Virus record (IMG/VR): IMGVR_UViG_3300030202_002001
Location: 1 to 64,000 of that record
Source: a virus
Length of the DNA: 64,000 nt
Strand: one strand, 5' to 3'
The notes below the pieces were generated by a model. It was not told the origin of the DNA, did not search any database, and worked only from the letters and a program-made list of their open reading frames with translations. Both the position numbers and the translations under genes were made by a program. Numbering within the stretch: position 1 is the stretch's first letter; each line of letters begins with the position of its first letter. Positions 1-7,557 of this stretch are shown here, one piece after another.

Positions 1-564
1 GGATCAGGTGGATCTGGCGGTGGCGGTGGATCAGGTGGTCCCGCTGGATATAATGGCGGTGGCGGCACTGGCGGTGTAAAGGGCGTAGGTGCTCCTGGCC
101 GTGGGTGGAACTACAAGACAGGCAACATAACTGGTCAACCTGGCACTCCTGGAACCCCTGGAACCCCTGGTGGTGGCGGTGGATCTGGAACACCTGGTGG
201 TAGCGGTGGTAGCGGATCTCCTGGTGGTTCTGGAACTCCTGGAGGCAGCGGACAACCTGGAGGTTCTGGAACCCCTGCAGGATGCTCTGCGGGTAGTCCT
301 GGAACACCTGGTGGTAAGGGTGGAAGTGGACAACCTGGAACACCTGGTGGTAGAGGATCATCTGGTCAACCTGGACAACCTGGAACCCCTGGAAATGCTG
401 GTGGACCTGGACAACCTGGTCAACCTGGACAACCTGGTGGATCTGGTGGAGATTGGGGTCAACCCGCGTTCGGTGGTGCTGCTGGTGGACAGGGTGGACG
501 CGCTGTTAATGGTGACAAGTATCAAGTCATTCCTAATGGTGGAGACATTAAAGTAATTTTCTAA
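1..564 (+). CDS. Collagen-like glycine-rich virion protein, C-terminal part (5' truncated by window edge)
   Basis: Frame 1 is open from the first base to the TAA at 562-564, so the gene begins outside the window. The 187 visible residues are mostly Gly-X-Y collagen-like triplets (GTP, GQP, GGS, GSG), which suggest an extended or triple-helical fibre segment. The last ~35 residues switch to a compact tail (GGAAGGQGGRAV..., then ...NGGDIKVIF). That resembles the Gly-rich C-terminal tips of phage tail-fibre and adhesin proteins, as in T-even adhesins. No catalytic motif is visible. It ends 6 bp before the 2OG oxygenase gene. I infer a tail-fibre or capsid-surface protein exposed to the host; the exact virion position cannot be told from this fragment. 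Confidence 0.75.
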   Translation, partial: GSGGSGGGGGSGGPAGYNGGGGTGGVKGVGAPGRGWNYKTGNITGQPGTPGTPGTPGGGGGSGTPGGSGGSGSPGGSGTPGGSGQPGGSGTPAGCSAGSPGTPGGKGGSGQPGTPGGRGSSGQPGQPGTPGNAGGPGQPGQPGQPGGSGGDWGQPAFGGAAGGQGGRAVNGDKYQVIPNGGDIKVIF

Positions 565-570
565 TTTGTT

Positions 571-1173
571 ATGTCAATCTATCGTTTATGCCCCCCACCC
601 AATTTTGGTATGGGGGAAATCTTGTATGAGTCTTGGGAAGATGGATTTTCACCTGAAGAATGTGATCGAATCATTCATTATGGTGAGTCATTAAATCCTG
701 AGCAGTCTATTGTAGGCCCTGATGAAGAATCACAGGAAATAGAAGAAAGTATTAGAAAGTCAAGAAACTCATGGATTGCATTAAATGAGGATACTGAGTG
801 GTTATATGAAAAACTAGGCAAAATTCTTAGATGTATGAATGGCATGCATTGGAGATTTGATATCACTGGATTCCATGAACATTTGCAGTACACGGTATAT
901 CATGATGACAAATCATTTTATCGTTGGCATGTAGATAATATGTTGCTTGGTGATATGCCACCTAGAAAGTTGAGCATGTCAGTACAACTTAGTGACCCTG
1001 ATGATTATGAAGGTGGAGAGTTACAGATTAACGATGGAAATATACATACAACAGCGAATGATCGTGGAATAGTTACTGTTTTTCCTAGTTATGCTCTGCA
1101 TCGTGTCACACCTGTGACTCATGGGACTCGCCGCTCTCTCGTAGTATGGGCGAACGGTCCTGGGTTCAGATGA
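571..1173 (+). CDS. 2OG-Fe(II) oxygenase (prolyl-4-hydroxylase / PKHD type)
   Basis: This 200-aa protein has the double-stranded beta-helix signature of Fe(II)/2-oxoglutarate dioxygenases. The HxD pair is H120-V-D122 (context YRWHVDN), the distal iron ligand is H177 (ALHRVTPV), and R188 (RRSLVVW) is placed to bind 2-oxoglutarate. The segment SDPDDYEGGEL before the distal His is typical of the PiuC/PKHD hydroxylase subgroup. Such enzymes couple O2 and 2-oxoglutarate to substrate hydroxylation and are common in T4-like cyanophages. The substrate is unknown; modification of a protein or of the neighbouring fibre are possibilities only. The start ATG lies 6 bp after the upstream stop, and the length is normal for a stand-alone domain. 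Confidence 0.88.
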   Translation: MSIYRLCPPPNFGMGEILYESWEDGFSPEECDRIIHYGESLNPEQSIVGPDEESQEIEESIRKSRNSWIALNEDTEWLYEKLGKILRCMNGMHWRFDITGFHEHLQYTVYHDDKSFYRWHVDNMLLGDMPPRKLSMSVQLSDPDDYEGGELQINDGNIHTTANDRGIVTVFPSYALHRVTPVTHGTRRSLVVWANGPGFR

Positions 1174-1214
1174 CAAACTGGCACACTCAATCCCCCATAA
1201 CCCCTGTCAGGGCC

Positions 1215-1220
1215 TATAAT
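1215..1220 (+). promoter_or_regulatory. Sigma70-like -10 box (TATAAT) directly before the ligase-like gene
   Basis: A perfect TATAAT followed by AAGGGT sits only 6 bp upstream of the ATG at 1227. Transcription from it would give an almost leaderless mRNA. The motif with its AAGGG-type downstream bases recurs at 7813. No convincing -35 hexamer is visible at the usual spacing. Confidence 0.45.
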
Positions 1221-1226
1221 AAGGGT

Positions 1227-2405
1227 ATGAAAAACACACACCTTGAGCACCTGGAAGACGAGATCCTGAACAGCGGCACCGCTGGCGGGTTCAATGCTAT
1301 TACCTTCCTTCGTCAGTTCAGTGACCTGTTGTCTGGACAATCTAGCGATCTAAGTATCACTACCAAGTGGGATGGTGCTCCTGCAGTTATTTGCGGTACT
1401 GATCCTGTTACTGGTCGTTTCTTTGTTGGCACTAAATCTGTATTCAACAAAGTCAATCCTAAGATTTGCTTTGATGATACTGATGTTGACCGATTCTACA
1501 ATGGTCAACTTGCTAAGAAACTAAAAGATTGCCTGCAGTATCTGCCACAGGTTAATATTACTGGTATTGTTCAAGGTGACTTACTATACACTGCCGAAGA
1601 TAAGAGAAGCGGTATTGTCGGTGGAAACAGAGTTATTTGTTTCACTCCTAATACTATTACTTACGCTATTGATCGTAATTCCAAGACGGGCAATGTCGTT
1701 CATCTCACAAAGATGGGCATCGTCTTTCACACAGTTTACAAGGGCGATAGTCTTGCAACTGCACAAGTTGTACCGCAAAAACAAGCACCTAAGTATTCTT
1801 CTACTCAAGATGTTTTTGTTGCCAGTGCGAATTTTAATGATGCCACTGGTGCTACTCTATTTGATCAAGGAGATCTCTATACTTTCAATGCACAAATCAA
1901 CAAGGCACAAGGAGCACTGAAGCAGTGTTCTAAGTTTCTTGATATCATCCAAACTGAGGGTAAGTCACAGTTTATGATGAGTATGCTGCTCAAGCGTTTC
2001 TTCAATCAGCGTATTCGTGCAGGCCGTGGTGTTATGAACGCCCGCAAGATTGTTATCGAGTTTGCAAAGTTCTATGAGCAGACTGTTGATACTGAGAAAG
2101 CAAAGAAGAAAACTGTTGCTACTCAGAAAAAGTATGATGAGATGAAGAAACTCGGTCTCAAGTTCATCAGTAAGTATCAGTCACAGTTATATTTCTTGAT
2201 TGCTGCATATATTTCTATCCGTACTGCTAAGAAGATGGTCATCAACCAACTTAACAAGGTTGGCACCGTCAAGACATTTATCGGTCGTGTTCCCACATCA
2301 CCTGAGGGTTATGTTGTTCACAATGACAGTTCAATGATGAAGTTTGTTGACGATGAGTTTCGTCTTGCTAACATCACGGTTGACAAGGCATGGGCAACCA
2401 AGTAG
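1227..2405 (+). CDS. Putative nucleotidyltransferase / ligase-like protein (KxDG motif)
   Basis: 392 aa from ATG 1227. An in-frame start at 1146 would overlap the previous gene, and 1227 follows a -10 box, so I prefer 1227. The sequence shows the collinear motifs of the covalent nucleotidyltransferase superfamily (ATP-dependent ligases, capping enzymes). Motif I is KWDG with K47 as candidate nucleophile. A GRFFVGTKS segment follows (~63-71). GIVQGDLLY (~113-121) could be motif III, PEGYVV (359-364) could be motif IV, and MKFV (371-374) could be motif V. A helical, Lys-rich insert (~225-345) separates III from IV. Homologues occur in many cyanophages as uncharacterised proteins. The ligase-like reading is my inference from motif order; no substrate can be named. 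Confidence 0.6.
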   Translation: MKNTHLEHLEDEILNSGTAGGFNAITFLRQFSDLLSGQSSDLSITTKWDGAPAVICGTDPVTGRFFVGTKSVFNKVNPKICFDDTDVDRFYNGQLAKKLKDCLQYLPQVNITGIVQGDLLYTAEDKRSGIVGGNRVICFTPNTITYAIDRNSKTGNVVHLTKMGIVFHTVYKGDSLATAQVVPQKQAPKYSSTQDVFVASANFNDATGATLFDQGDLYTFNAQINKAQGALKQCSKFLDIIQTEGKSQFMMSMLLKRFFNQRIRAGRGVMNARKIVIEFAKFYEQTVDTEKAKKKTVATQKKYDEMKKLGLKFISKYQSQLYFLIAAYISIRTAKKMVINQLNKVGTVKTFIGRVPTSPEGYVVHNDSSMMKFVDDEFRLANITVDKAWATK

Positions 2406-2439
2406 ACTAACTTTGTCGAAGTTCACCACAATTGTAGCT

Positions 2440-2604
2440 ATGAGTTCAATGAAGTTTGCTGTTGAATGGAAGCGCCAAAAGAACAAAGGTTATTCATCAT
2501 CACAGAGAGCAGTTTTCTTTGAGGATAAGGATGTTCTCTGGTGGATTGATGAGTTAAAAAAACAAGGAATTGAGGAGTATGATATTTTTCCTGTAATGAA
2601 CTAA
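2440..2604 (+). CDS. Small conserved-type protein of unknown function (54 aa)
   Basis: ATG 2440, or possibly 2449 (MKFAVEWKRQ), to TAA 2604. The protein is short and charged (EWKRQKNKGYSSSQRAVFFEDK, split here only by description), with a WWIDELKKQGI helix and an FPVMN end. It lies between two larger genes with no room for another frame, and codon usage resembles the neighbours. I recognise no domain. Confidence 0.5.
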   Translation: MSSMKFAVEWKRQKNKGYSSSQRAVFFEDKDVLWWIDELKKQGIEEYDIFPVMN

Positions 2605-2607
2605 ATA
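2600..2607 (+). promoter_or_regulatory. Late-promoter-like motif ACTAAATA
   Basis: ACTAAATA overlaps the stop codon of the 54-aa gene, 25 bp before the halogenase-like ATG at 2633. The form matches the (C/A)TAAATA motifs seen in front of the structural genes of this window. Confidence 0.4.
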
Positions 2608-2632
2608 ACGACGATAGTATATTTCTAAAAGC

Positions 2633-4045
2633 ATGGGAAGGAAAATTGCTGTGATCGGTGCTGGTGCTGACGCTGTTGCTACGGTTGCACAACTTATTTC
2701 TGCCAGAGACATGCAAGATAGCAATTGGCAAGATGATGAAATTACATGGATACGGGATTGCTCGCATAAAGTTGACAACTTCGGGGTGCAAGTCAATTCA
2801 CTTTGGCTTACTGTTATTTCTACGAACACCACAATTAGTACACTCGACTTTCATAAGAGATTTGATGCAACTCAAAAACTTGGATTAAAGTTTATTGGGT
2901 TTGGTAATCGTACTGATAAAAACTTCTTTGTCATGTTCGATCCCACTGAAGTATCCATGCATATTGATGAGGGTAAGTTTGTTGAATTCTATTGGGATAA
3001 TGTCAAAAATCAACATTACAAACTCAATCAAGTTGATAAGCGAGTAGAATCACTCACATTTGAGGATAAGAAAGCATATATTGATGGAGAAGAATTTGAC
3101 TTCGTAATTGATTGTGTGCGTGGCGGATTGTTTGATAAAGATGCATACAAGGATGCGTTATTTAATCCAACTGATACTAAATTAACAGTTAATCGTAAGA
3201 TCCCTGGTGATTGGGATTACACTGCATATATTGCAACTGAGCATGGATATCTGACTGGTATTCCTACACAAGATGCACAGACTTGGGTCTATTCATATGA
3301 CAGTGACATGACAACTGAGGAGGAAGCAGTAGAAGATTTCAATGCACATTGTGCTGTCAAGAAACACTGTTCTTACAAAAAGTTAGAGTCAGATCATAAA
3401 ACATCTGAGTATTGTATTCATGAGAATAGATTATATGCTAGATGTGGACGCGCATTAGGTCTTAATGATGATCTAACTGGGTTTAATAATTATATTGAGA
3501 CTGATATTGGTGAGGCACTGGGTGAGTTTATCTTTGGTGATAATGATAGGCCCTGTAATAATTTGCAGCGTCTTGAAGTAGAAGATAGGTGGAGAGATGC
3601 ACAGATTGATCAAGGATCACTGATGTCATTCTATATGCAGTTTGGTACAAAGTACCGTCAATCTGACTTTTGGATTTCTACTAGAGACAAAGCATGTAGA
3701 CTACTTGAAGATAAGTATTTGCACTCAACTGAGCGTAGAGAAGTATATGAGAAGTTGGAAACTATTCCTGATGAAGAGAACATTAGACTCGATTATTTCA
3801 GACATCAAGCAGAAGCAGATGATAAATTCTTCTTGCGTCAGAGAATGACAGACGAGTCAGATGAACCATATAGAATGATTGGACCTTATCAAAGTTTCTG
3901 TCAAGCAGTATATGGACTTGGCGCACCTTATGCATCTCAATTCCCTTTAATGTCACCATTATGGGAACCTAGTGAGAAAGGTGGTGAGATTGTATTAGAT
4001 TCACTGATGGATGGACACTTCAAGAAGCGTCCTAAGAAGAAGTGA
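2633..4045 (+). CDS. Divergent flavin-dependent tryptophan-halogenase-like protein
   Basis: This 470-aa protein starts with a Rossmann dinucleotide-binding strand-turn-helix (KIAVIGAGADAVATVAQL, residues 4-21), where the third Gly of GxGxxG is Ala. Downstream, TQKLGLKF (80-87) matches the halogenase block around the catalytic Lys, here K82. HGYLTGIPTQ (204-213) followed by WVYSY (218-222) aligns in position with the family's GWxWxIP ... GYVYSS block. The Trp residues of the WxWxIP signature are therefore missing. The C-terminus is basic (KKRPKKK). Cyanophages are known to carry prnA-like genes. FADH2-dependent halogenation is the known family reaction, but the altered signature makes the true activity uncertain; another flavoenzyme function is possible. 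Confidence 0.68.
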   Translation: MGRKIAVIGAGADAVATVAQLISARDMQDSNWQDDEITWIRDCSHKVDNFGVQVNSLWLTVISTNTTISTLDFHKRFDATQKLGLKFIGFGNRTDKNFFVMFDPTEVSMHIDEGKFVEFYWDNVKNQHYKLNQVDKRVESLTFEDKKAYIDGEEFDFVIDCVRGGLFDKDAYKDALFNPTDTKLTVNRKIPGDWDYTAYIATEHGYLTGIPTQDAQTWVYSYDSDMTTEEEAVEDFNAHCAVKKHCSYKKLESDHKTSEYCIHENRLYARCGRALGLNDDLTGFNNYIETDIGEALGEFIFGDNDRPCNNLQRLEVEDRWRDAQIDQGSLMSFYMQFGTKYRQSDFWISTRDKACRLLEDKYLHSTERREVYEKLETIPDEENIRLDYFRHQAEADDKFFLRQRMTDESDEPYRMIGPYQSFCQAVYGLGAPYASQFPLMSPLWEPSEKGGEIVLDSLMDGHFKKRPKKK

Positions 4046-4063
4046 TTCGTCTGTTTCGTTCGC

Positions 4064-4069
4064 TATAAT
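4064..4069 (+). promoter_or_regulatory. TATAAT -10 box abutting a start codon
   Basis: TATAAT ends one base before the ATG at 4070. If it is used, transcription would begin inside the annotated reading frame and translation could start at the second ATG (4091, residue 8). No good -35 hexamer is seen. Confidence 0.35.
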
Positions 4070-4798
4070 ATGAACAACAACAGATCACGCATGAACGCAA
4101 CTGAAGCAGGACGAATCGCCAAGGCTGAGGGTCATGCATTTGAGCATGATTTGCCATCCTATTTGAATGAATGGTTCGGTGGTGATCATGTTGTTGATGG
4201 TCGTCCACAGACTAAAGTTGACATCTATGACAATGAGACTGCTAATGCATACTCTGTCAAAAATGTAAGCAAAAACCACACACAAGTGGCGTTACTATCG
4301 TCACGCAAGTTTATTGAATACTTCGACCTTAAGGACACTTTTGTTGCTACTTTTATCCGTATGTTCTTTGGTGTTCCTAACAATCTTGGTCAGTCTTTGG
4401 TTCATCTTAAGCATAAAGATCTACCTCTGAGTGACGCTGAGAGACGCCAAAATCGCGTCTACGCTAACAACATCCCGAAACTGATTAGAGACGCCTTCAT
4501 GGACTTCATGAACGCTAATAAGTCCATTATATTTGATATCATCGTGCGTAAGGGTTTAGATTATAACGCTACACCCGTTAATTATATGATTTGGAACAAT
4601 AAAAAGACAGGTGCAATGAAGATTCTTGACATTGATTGTCTTGCTGATAAGATTGATGGCGGTGAGTGGAAACTTAACAACACAACTCTAGAGTTTCGCA
4701 CTGAAGAAGGTAACAAGTTGTTTCATTTACAGATGAAAGGATCTGGCAAAAAATATAATTCAGGTTATCATGGTATGATGTTCCACATTTATCAATAA
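4070..4798 (+). CDS. Uncharacterised protein with possible PD-(D/E)XK nuclease-like core
   Basis: 242 aa. After a short N-terminus, residues 20-25 (EGHAFE) form a helix with two Glu. The strand PQTKVDI (46-52, D51) follows, then ten residues later SVK (62-64) in the strand AYSVKNVS. An acidic helix, then D ... (E/S/Q)xK on adjacent strands, is the arrangement of type II restriction-like nucleases, although the middle acid is Ser here. The rest, including IDCLADKIDGGEW and the terminal MKGSGKKYNSGYHGMMFH, is unrecognised. A phage nuclease acting on host DNA is a hypothesis. The gene ends in TAATG, overlapping the next ATG. Translation could alternatively begin at 4091. Confidence 0.5.
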   Translation: MNNNRSRMNATEAGRIAKAEGHAFEHDLPSYLNEWFGGDHVVDGRPQTKVDIYDNETANAYSVKNVSKNHTQVALLSSRKFIEYFDLKDTFVATFIRMFFGVPNNLGQSLVHLKHKDLPLSDAERRQNRVYANNIPKLIRDAFMDFMNANKSIIFDIIVRKGLDYNATPVNYMIWNNKKTGAMKILDIDCLADKIDGGEWKLNNTTLEFRTEEGNKLFHLQMKGSGKKYNSGYHGMMFHIYQ

Positions 4799-5004
4799 TG
4801 GAAAAGATCACACCCCAAACATATATCGATATGAATGAGGAATTTATCAGAGAGGGCACAATGGTAAGGATTGAAGTTCCTACACAGGAACAAATTAATT
4901 CACGGAAAGATCGTATTGATCCAGATATGCATAAAAGAACTGTAGAACCTAAAGATATGGTTCAGGAAATGTGGGATGCAATTGGAGGAAGACCTAATGA
5001 CTGA
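4798..5004 (+). CDS. Small protein of unknown function (68 aa)
   Basis: The ATG overlaps the previous stop (TAATG). The protein is acidic and helical, with an N-terminal YIDMNEEFIREGTMVRIEVP segment followed by a charged tail. It is the first of six overlapping small genes (4798-5924) that read as a translationally coupled operon. No domain is recognised. Confidence 0.65.
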   Translation: MEKITPQTYIDMNEEFIREGTMVRIEVPTQEQINSRKDRIDPDMHKRTVEPKDMVQEMWDAIGGRPND

Positions 5005-5179
5005 AGATTGGAGAGAGGCAACTAATCAGGTTATTGCAAACAATTTAGTAGATAGCATTGGCAAACTATTAAATGCAAAGAGCGTTAGATATTTCAGTTG
5101 TTCTGACTTACATAGTGAGCACAAGAAAATTGAAATAATTTATGATCACAAGCAAAAGAACAATGGCAAAGAATTATGA
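4997..5179 (+). CDS. Small protein of unknown function (60 aa)
   Basis: I chose ATG 4997 (MTEDWREATNQ) over ATG 4976 because GGAGGAAG sits at the right distance upstream of 4997. The gene overlaps both neighbours by 8-17 bp. An amphipathic helix (NQVIANNLVDSIGKLLNA) is followed by a short His- and Lys-rich end. Function unknown. Confidence 0.6.
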   Translation: MTEDWREATNQVIANNLVDSIGKLLNAKSVRYFSCSDLHSEHKKIEIIYDHKQKNNGKEL

Positions 5180-5432
5180 GGGTCCACTATATGCACCATG
5201 GAGTGCTGTGGTGAAGGGTAGAGGATTTGATCCAATAGAGCGTAGAAAGTATGAATTTGGTGGATTAGAAAGATCCTCTCCTAATATTGCGCGTCTTATC
5301 AGTGAATTAGAAGGGTCATATCATCTGCTTAAATGTCTTGGTTTTAAGGAAGATATGGACCTCATTCAATCCATAAAAGGAAAGTATTATAAACTATACT
5401 TTGGCGCTGTTAAATCAGAAAAACATGACTAG
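5163..5432 (+). CDS. Small protein of unknown function (89 aa)
   Basis: ATG 5163 (MAKNYEGPLYAPW) lies inside the end of the preceding gene and is preferred to the upstream 5142 start. The protein contains PIERRKYEFGGLERSSPN and a C-terminal helical pair, and has no known motif. It belongs to the coupled small-gene operon. Confidence 0.6.
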   Translation: MAKNYEGPLYAPWSAVVKGRGFDPIERRKYEFGGLERSSPNIARLISELEGSYHLLKCLGFKEDMDLIQSIKGKYYKLYFGAVKSEKHD

Positions 5433-5598
5433 AGAGAATGAAGTTGCCTGGGCCTTACACACTGCGGCAAAACTGTTGGGGGAAGATTATACTATTCAAG
5501 AAAAGACTGTCACCACACGCACCACAATCCATGATGAGGTTGTGATAGAATACAACCATCGAAAAAAGGAAGATGACGCAACTGATTCAACCCAGTGA
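5425..5598 (+). CDS. Small protein of unknown function (57 aa)
   Basis: ATG 5425 (MTRENEVAWALHT) overlaps the previous stop by 8 bp. A TTG at 5401 in the same frame is less likely. A predicted helix is followed by beta strands rich in Thr (TVTTRTTIHDEVVIEYN). No family recognised. Confidence 0.55.
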   Translation: MTRENEVAWALHTAAKLLGEDYTIQEKTVTTRTTIHDEVVIEYNHRKKEDDATDSTQ

Positions 5599-5773
5599 CC
5601 CCAATTATTTCACATGCACATCACCTGAACCATATGATAGGCATAACTATAGAGTTGTGATGTCAGATAATCAACATGTTGATGTTGATTCATGGGATAT
5701 TGCACAATCAATATGGTTTCAACATCCTGCACGGTTTCTCTCACATATCGAGGTATTAGACAAGAATGACTGA
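5573..5773 (+). CDS. Small protein of unknown function (66 aa)
   Basis: The ATG lies 26 bp inside the preceding gene. Sequence features are a YDRHNYRVVM strand, DVDSWDIAQSIWF and a HIEVLDKND end. I recognise no motif. The gene is coupled to the next small gene by an 8-bp overlap. Confidence 0.55.
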   Translation: MTQLIQPSDPNYFTCTSPEPYDRHNYRVVMSDNQHVDVDSWDIAQSIWFQHPARFLSHIEVLDKND

Positions 5774-5924
5774 CGAAGCACAAATGTGGAAAGAGAGATA
5801 TGAATCTCTCAAAAGATGGGTAGAAAATAATATGGATCAAAAAACAGAGTGGGAGCACCCGTGGTGGAGGACAGTTGGCAAAGCGTCTGAAGGGCATGTG
5901 CGGAAGGATATGGATCTGCTATAA
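5766..5924 (+). CDS. Small Trp-rich protein (52 aa)
   Basis: Reads from ATG 5766 to TAA 5922-5924. It is rich in Trp and charged residues (MWKERYESLKRW, EWEHPWWRTVGKA). It overlaps the preceding stop by 8 bp, and its own stop codon is embedded in the TATAAT box that probably serves the helicase gene. Unknown function; the chain of overlaps is the main support. Confidence 0.5.
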   Translation: MTDEAQMWKERYESLKRWVENNMDQKTEWEHPWWRTVGKASEGHVRKDMDLL

Positions 5925-5925
5925 T
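5920..5925 (+). promoter_or_regulatory. TATAAT -10 box upstream of the helicase gene
   Basis: Perfect -10 hexamer ending 24 bp before ATG 5950 and overlapping the stop codon of the 52-aa gene. The spacing is compatible with a short leader. Confidence 0.45.
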
Positions 5926-5949
5926 TACAGAGTAATCGAAAGAGACCTG

Positions 5950-7218
5950 ATGCAACTCCGACCCCACCAGCAACGCGCATTGACTGCTATTGCTGATACT
6001 AACAAGGGTTGCGTCTATGTTCCTACAGGTGGCGGCAAAACTGTCATCATGATGGAAGATTGTGTGCGTCGTCTCGATGCTGCTATTGATGCTCAAACTG
6101 TCGTTATTGTTGCTCCTCGTATTCTATTAGCCTCGCAACTTTCTAGCGAGTTTATGCAGTATTTGCAGAATCGTGACGGTTACGAGTACAACAACAATTT
6201 CACTGTGATGCATGTTCACAGTGGTGAGACTGAGCATTTCAAGACTACTAAAGTCGCTGAGATTCAGCGTCATAATGATGTTTGCATGCATGTATGTGTA
6301 CATCAACTGATCTTCACTACTTACAACAGTCTTCACAAGATTGTTGATTCTGGCATCAATGTTGATGTTTTATATTGTGACGAGGCACACAATGCAGTAC
6401 AAAAGAATCACTTTGTCGGTGTTGCTGCAACATCCATGGTTGCATCTAATGCTTATTTCTTCACTGCCACACCAAAGTACAATCGCAATCCTTTTGCTAA
6501 CGGCATGAACAATAAGGTTGTGTTTGGTGATACTCTTGAGACTGTTCCTGCTCCAGAACTTGTCAACAATGGCAGCATCATTCCTCCTGAGTTAGTTGTG
6601 CATGAGACAGAACTTATTCGTAACAAGCACAACGCACATGACATCGATCGTGAGATGGTGCTAGACATCATTGACGAACTTGATGAAGAACAATCAGCAA
6701 AGATTCTAGTTGCTGCTCCTAATACTCGTGTTCTGTGGGCAATGCTATCGCGTACAGACATTCTCGATAGTCTCAACGCTATGGGTTATGATATCTTGCA
6801 TATCACATCCAAGCATGGTGCATATATCAATCGAGAGAAGGTCGGTCGTGACAAGTTCTTTGAGACTTTGACTGATTGGGGCAAAGATGATGATAAAAAG
6901 TTCATCATCTTCCATTATTCTATTCTGTCTGAGGGTATCAATGTTCCTGGTTTGACTCATACTATTTTGCTCCGCAATCTTCCTGTCATTGAGATGGCAC
7001 AGACTATCGGTCGTGTCATTCGTCTACATAAAGATGATGCACAAGATATTGCTGAAGGCAAGATTATCCCTGGTGATCTCGTTAACTATCGTAAATCTCA
7101 TGGTGTTGTGACTGTCCCTCTGTGTGGCAAAGCATCACAGGCAACACGCAATCGTCTACAAAAAGTTATTGAACTCATCTTTGTTGATGGTCTTCCCGCT
7201 CACTCATTCGCAAACTAA
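5950..7218 (+). CDS. SF2 DEAH-box helicase
   Basis: 422 aa from ATG 5950 (MQLRPHQQRALTAI). In-frame starts further upstream would bury the promoter and the previous gene. Superfamily 2 motifs appear in order: a Q-like PHQ at 5-7, motif I VPTGGGKT (~25-32), motif Ia VIVAPRIL, motif II DEAH (~146), motif III FTATP, motif V EGINVPGLTH and motif VI QTIGRVIRLHK. These are ATP-driven translocases on double-stranded nucleic acid. T4 UvsW is longer and has a different N-terminal domain, so I do not assign it as UvsW. It is more likely the second, restriction-helicase-like SF2 enzyme found in cyanophages. The stop overlaps the next start (TAATG). Confidence 0.9.
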   Translation: MQLRPHQQRALTAIADTNKGCVYVPTGGGKTVIMMEDCVRRLDAAIDAQTVVIVAPRILLASQLSSEFMQYLQNRDGYEYNNNFTVMHVHSGETEHFKTTKVAEIQRHNDVCMHVCVHQLIFTTYNSLHKIVDSGINVDVLYCDEAHNAVQKNHFVGVAATSMVASNAYFFTATPKYNRNPFANGMNNKVVFGDTLETVPAPELVNNGSIIPPELVVHETELIRNKHNAHDIDREMVLDIIDELDEEQSAKILVAAPNTRVLWAMLSRTDILDSLNAMGYDILHITSKHGAYINREKVGRDKFFETLTDWGKDDDKKFIIFHYSILSEGINVPGLTHTILLRNLPVIEMAQTIGRVIRLHKDDAQDIAEGKIIPGDLVNYRKSHGVVTVPLCGKASQATRNRLQKVIELIFVDGLPAHSFAN

Positions 7219-7379
7219 TGAAGCACAAGCATACAATCTCCTATCAAATTGATGGACACGGCCCCACACTAGAAATGGTAATCCTTGCTGAGGATAGAAA
7301 CATTGCCGAGGAACAATTTACTAATGATGTTCCTAACGGTAGAATCAAAGTCATTATGACTACCGTCCCCTCTACCTAA
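7218..7379 (+). CDS. Small protein of unknown function (53 aa)
   Basis: Starts in the TAATG overlap with the helicase stop. Reads MKHKHTISYQIDGHG..., then helix NIAEEQFTNDV and strand RIKVIMTTV. The beta-alpha-beta alternation suggests a tiny folded domain. The same layout occurs in the next gene (YGDVQIMRV), so the two may be related. No named family. Confidence 0.5.
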   Translation: MKHKHTISYQIDGHGPTLEMVILAEDRNIAEEQFTNDVPNGRIKVIMTTVPST

Positions 7380-7395
7380 TTCTTCTTTTTTTATC

Positions 7396-7557
7396 ATGTT
7401 TGGAAACAACAATCGTTCTGCTGAAGTGACATTCTATGCTGCTAACACGGGTATGCAAACCGTGCAAGTACAGTGTCAAGATCCACAAGGTGCAAAGCAA
7501 CTAGTTGAGTCTCAATACGGTGATGTTCAAATTATGCGTGTGAACATGAATGTCTGA
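7396..7557 (+). CDS. Small protein of unknown function (53 aa)
   Basis: ATG 7396 to TGA 7557. Begins MFGNNNRSAEVTFYAAN, then a QTVQVQCQDPQGAK strand-turn and a C-terminal VQIMRVNMNV strand. Beta-alpha-beta in outline and overlapping the next gene by 8 bp. Function unknown. Confidence 0.5.
   Translation: MFGNNNRSAEVTFYAANTGMQTVQVQCQDPQGAKQLVESQYGDVQIMRVNMNV

Noticed and set aside
1146-1226. Earlier in-frame start for the ligase-like gene
   Set aside because: It would overlap the oxygenase gene by 28 bp, and the extra residues have no conserved character; ATG 1227 follows a -10 box.
1567-1920. 117-aa alternate + frame inside the ligase-like gene
   Set aside because: Out-of-frame shadow of a gene with clear motifs; Leu-rich with no start signal.
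5950-7218. Assignment of the helicase as UvsW
   Set aside because: The protein lacks the UvsW N-terminal domain and its typical motif contexts; the sequence is closer to the separate cyanophage SF2 helicase, so no symbol is given.
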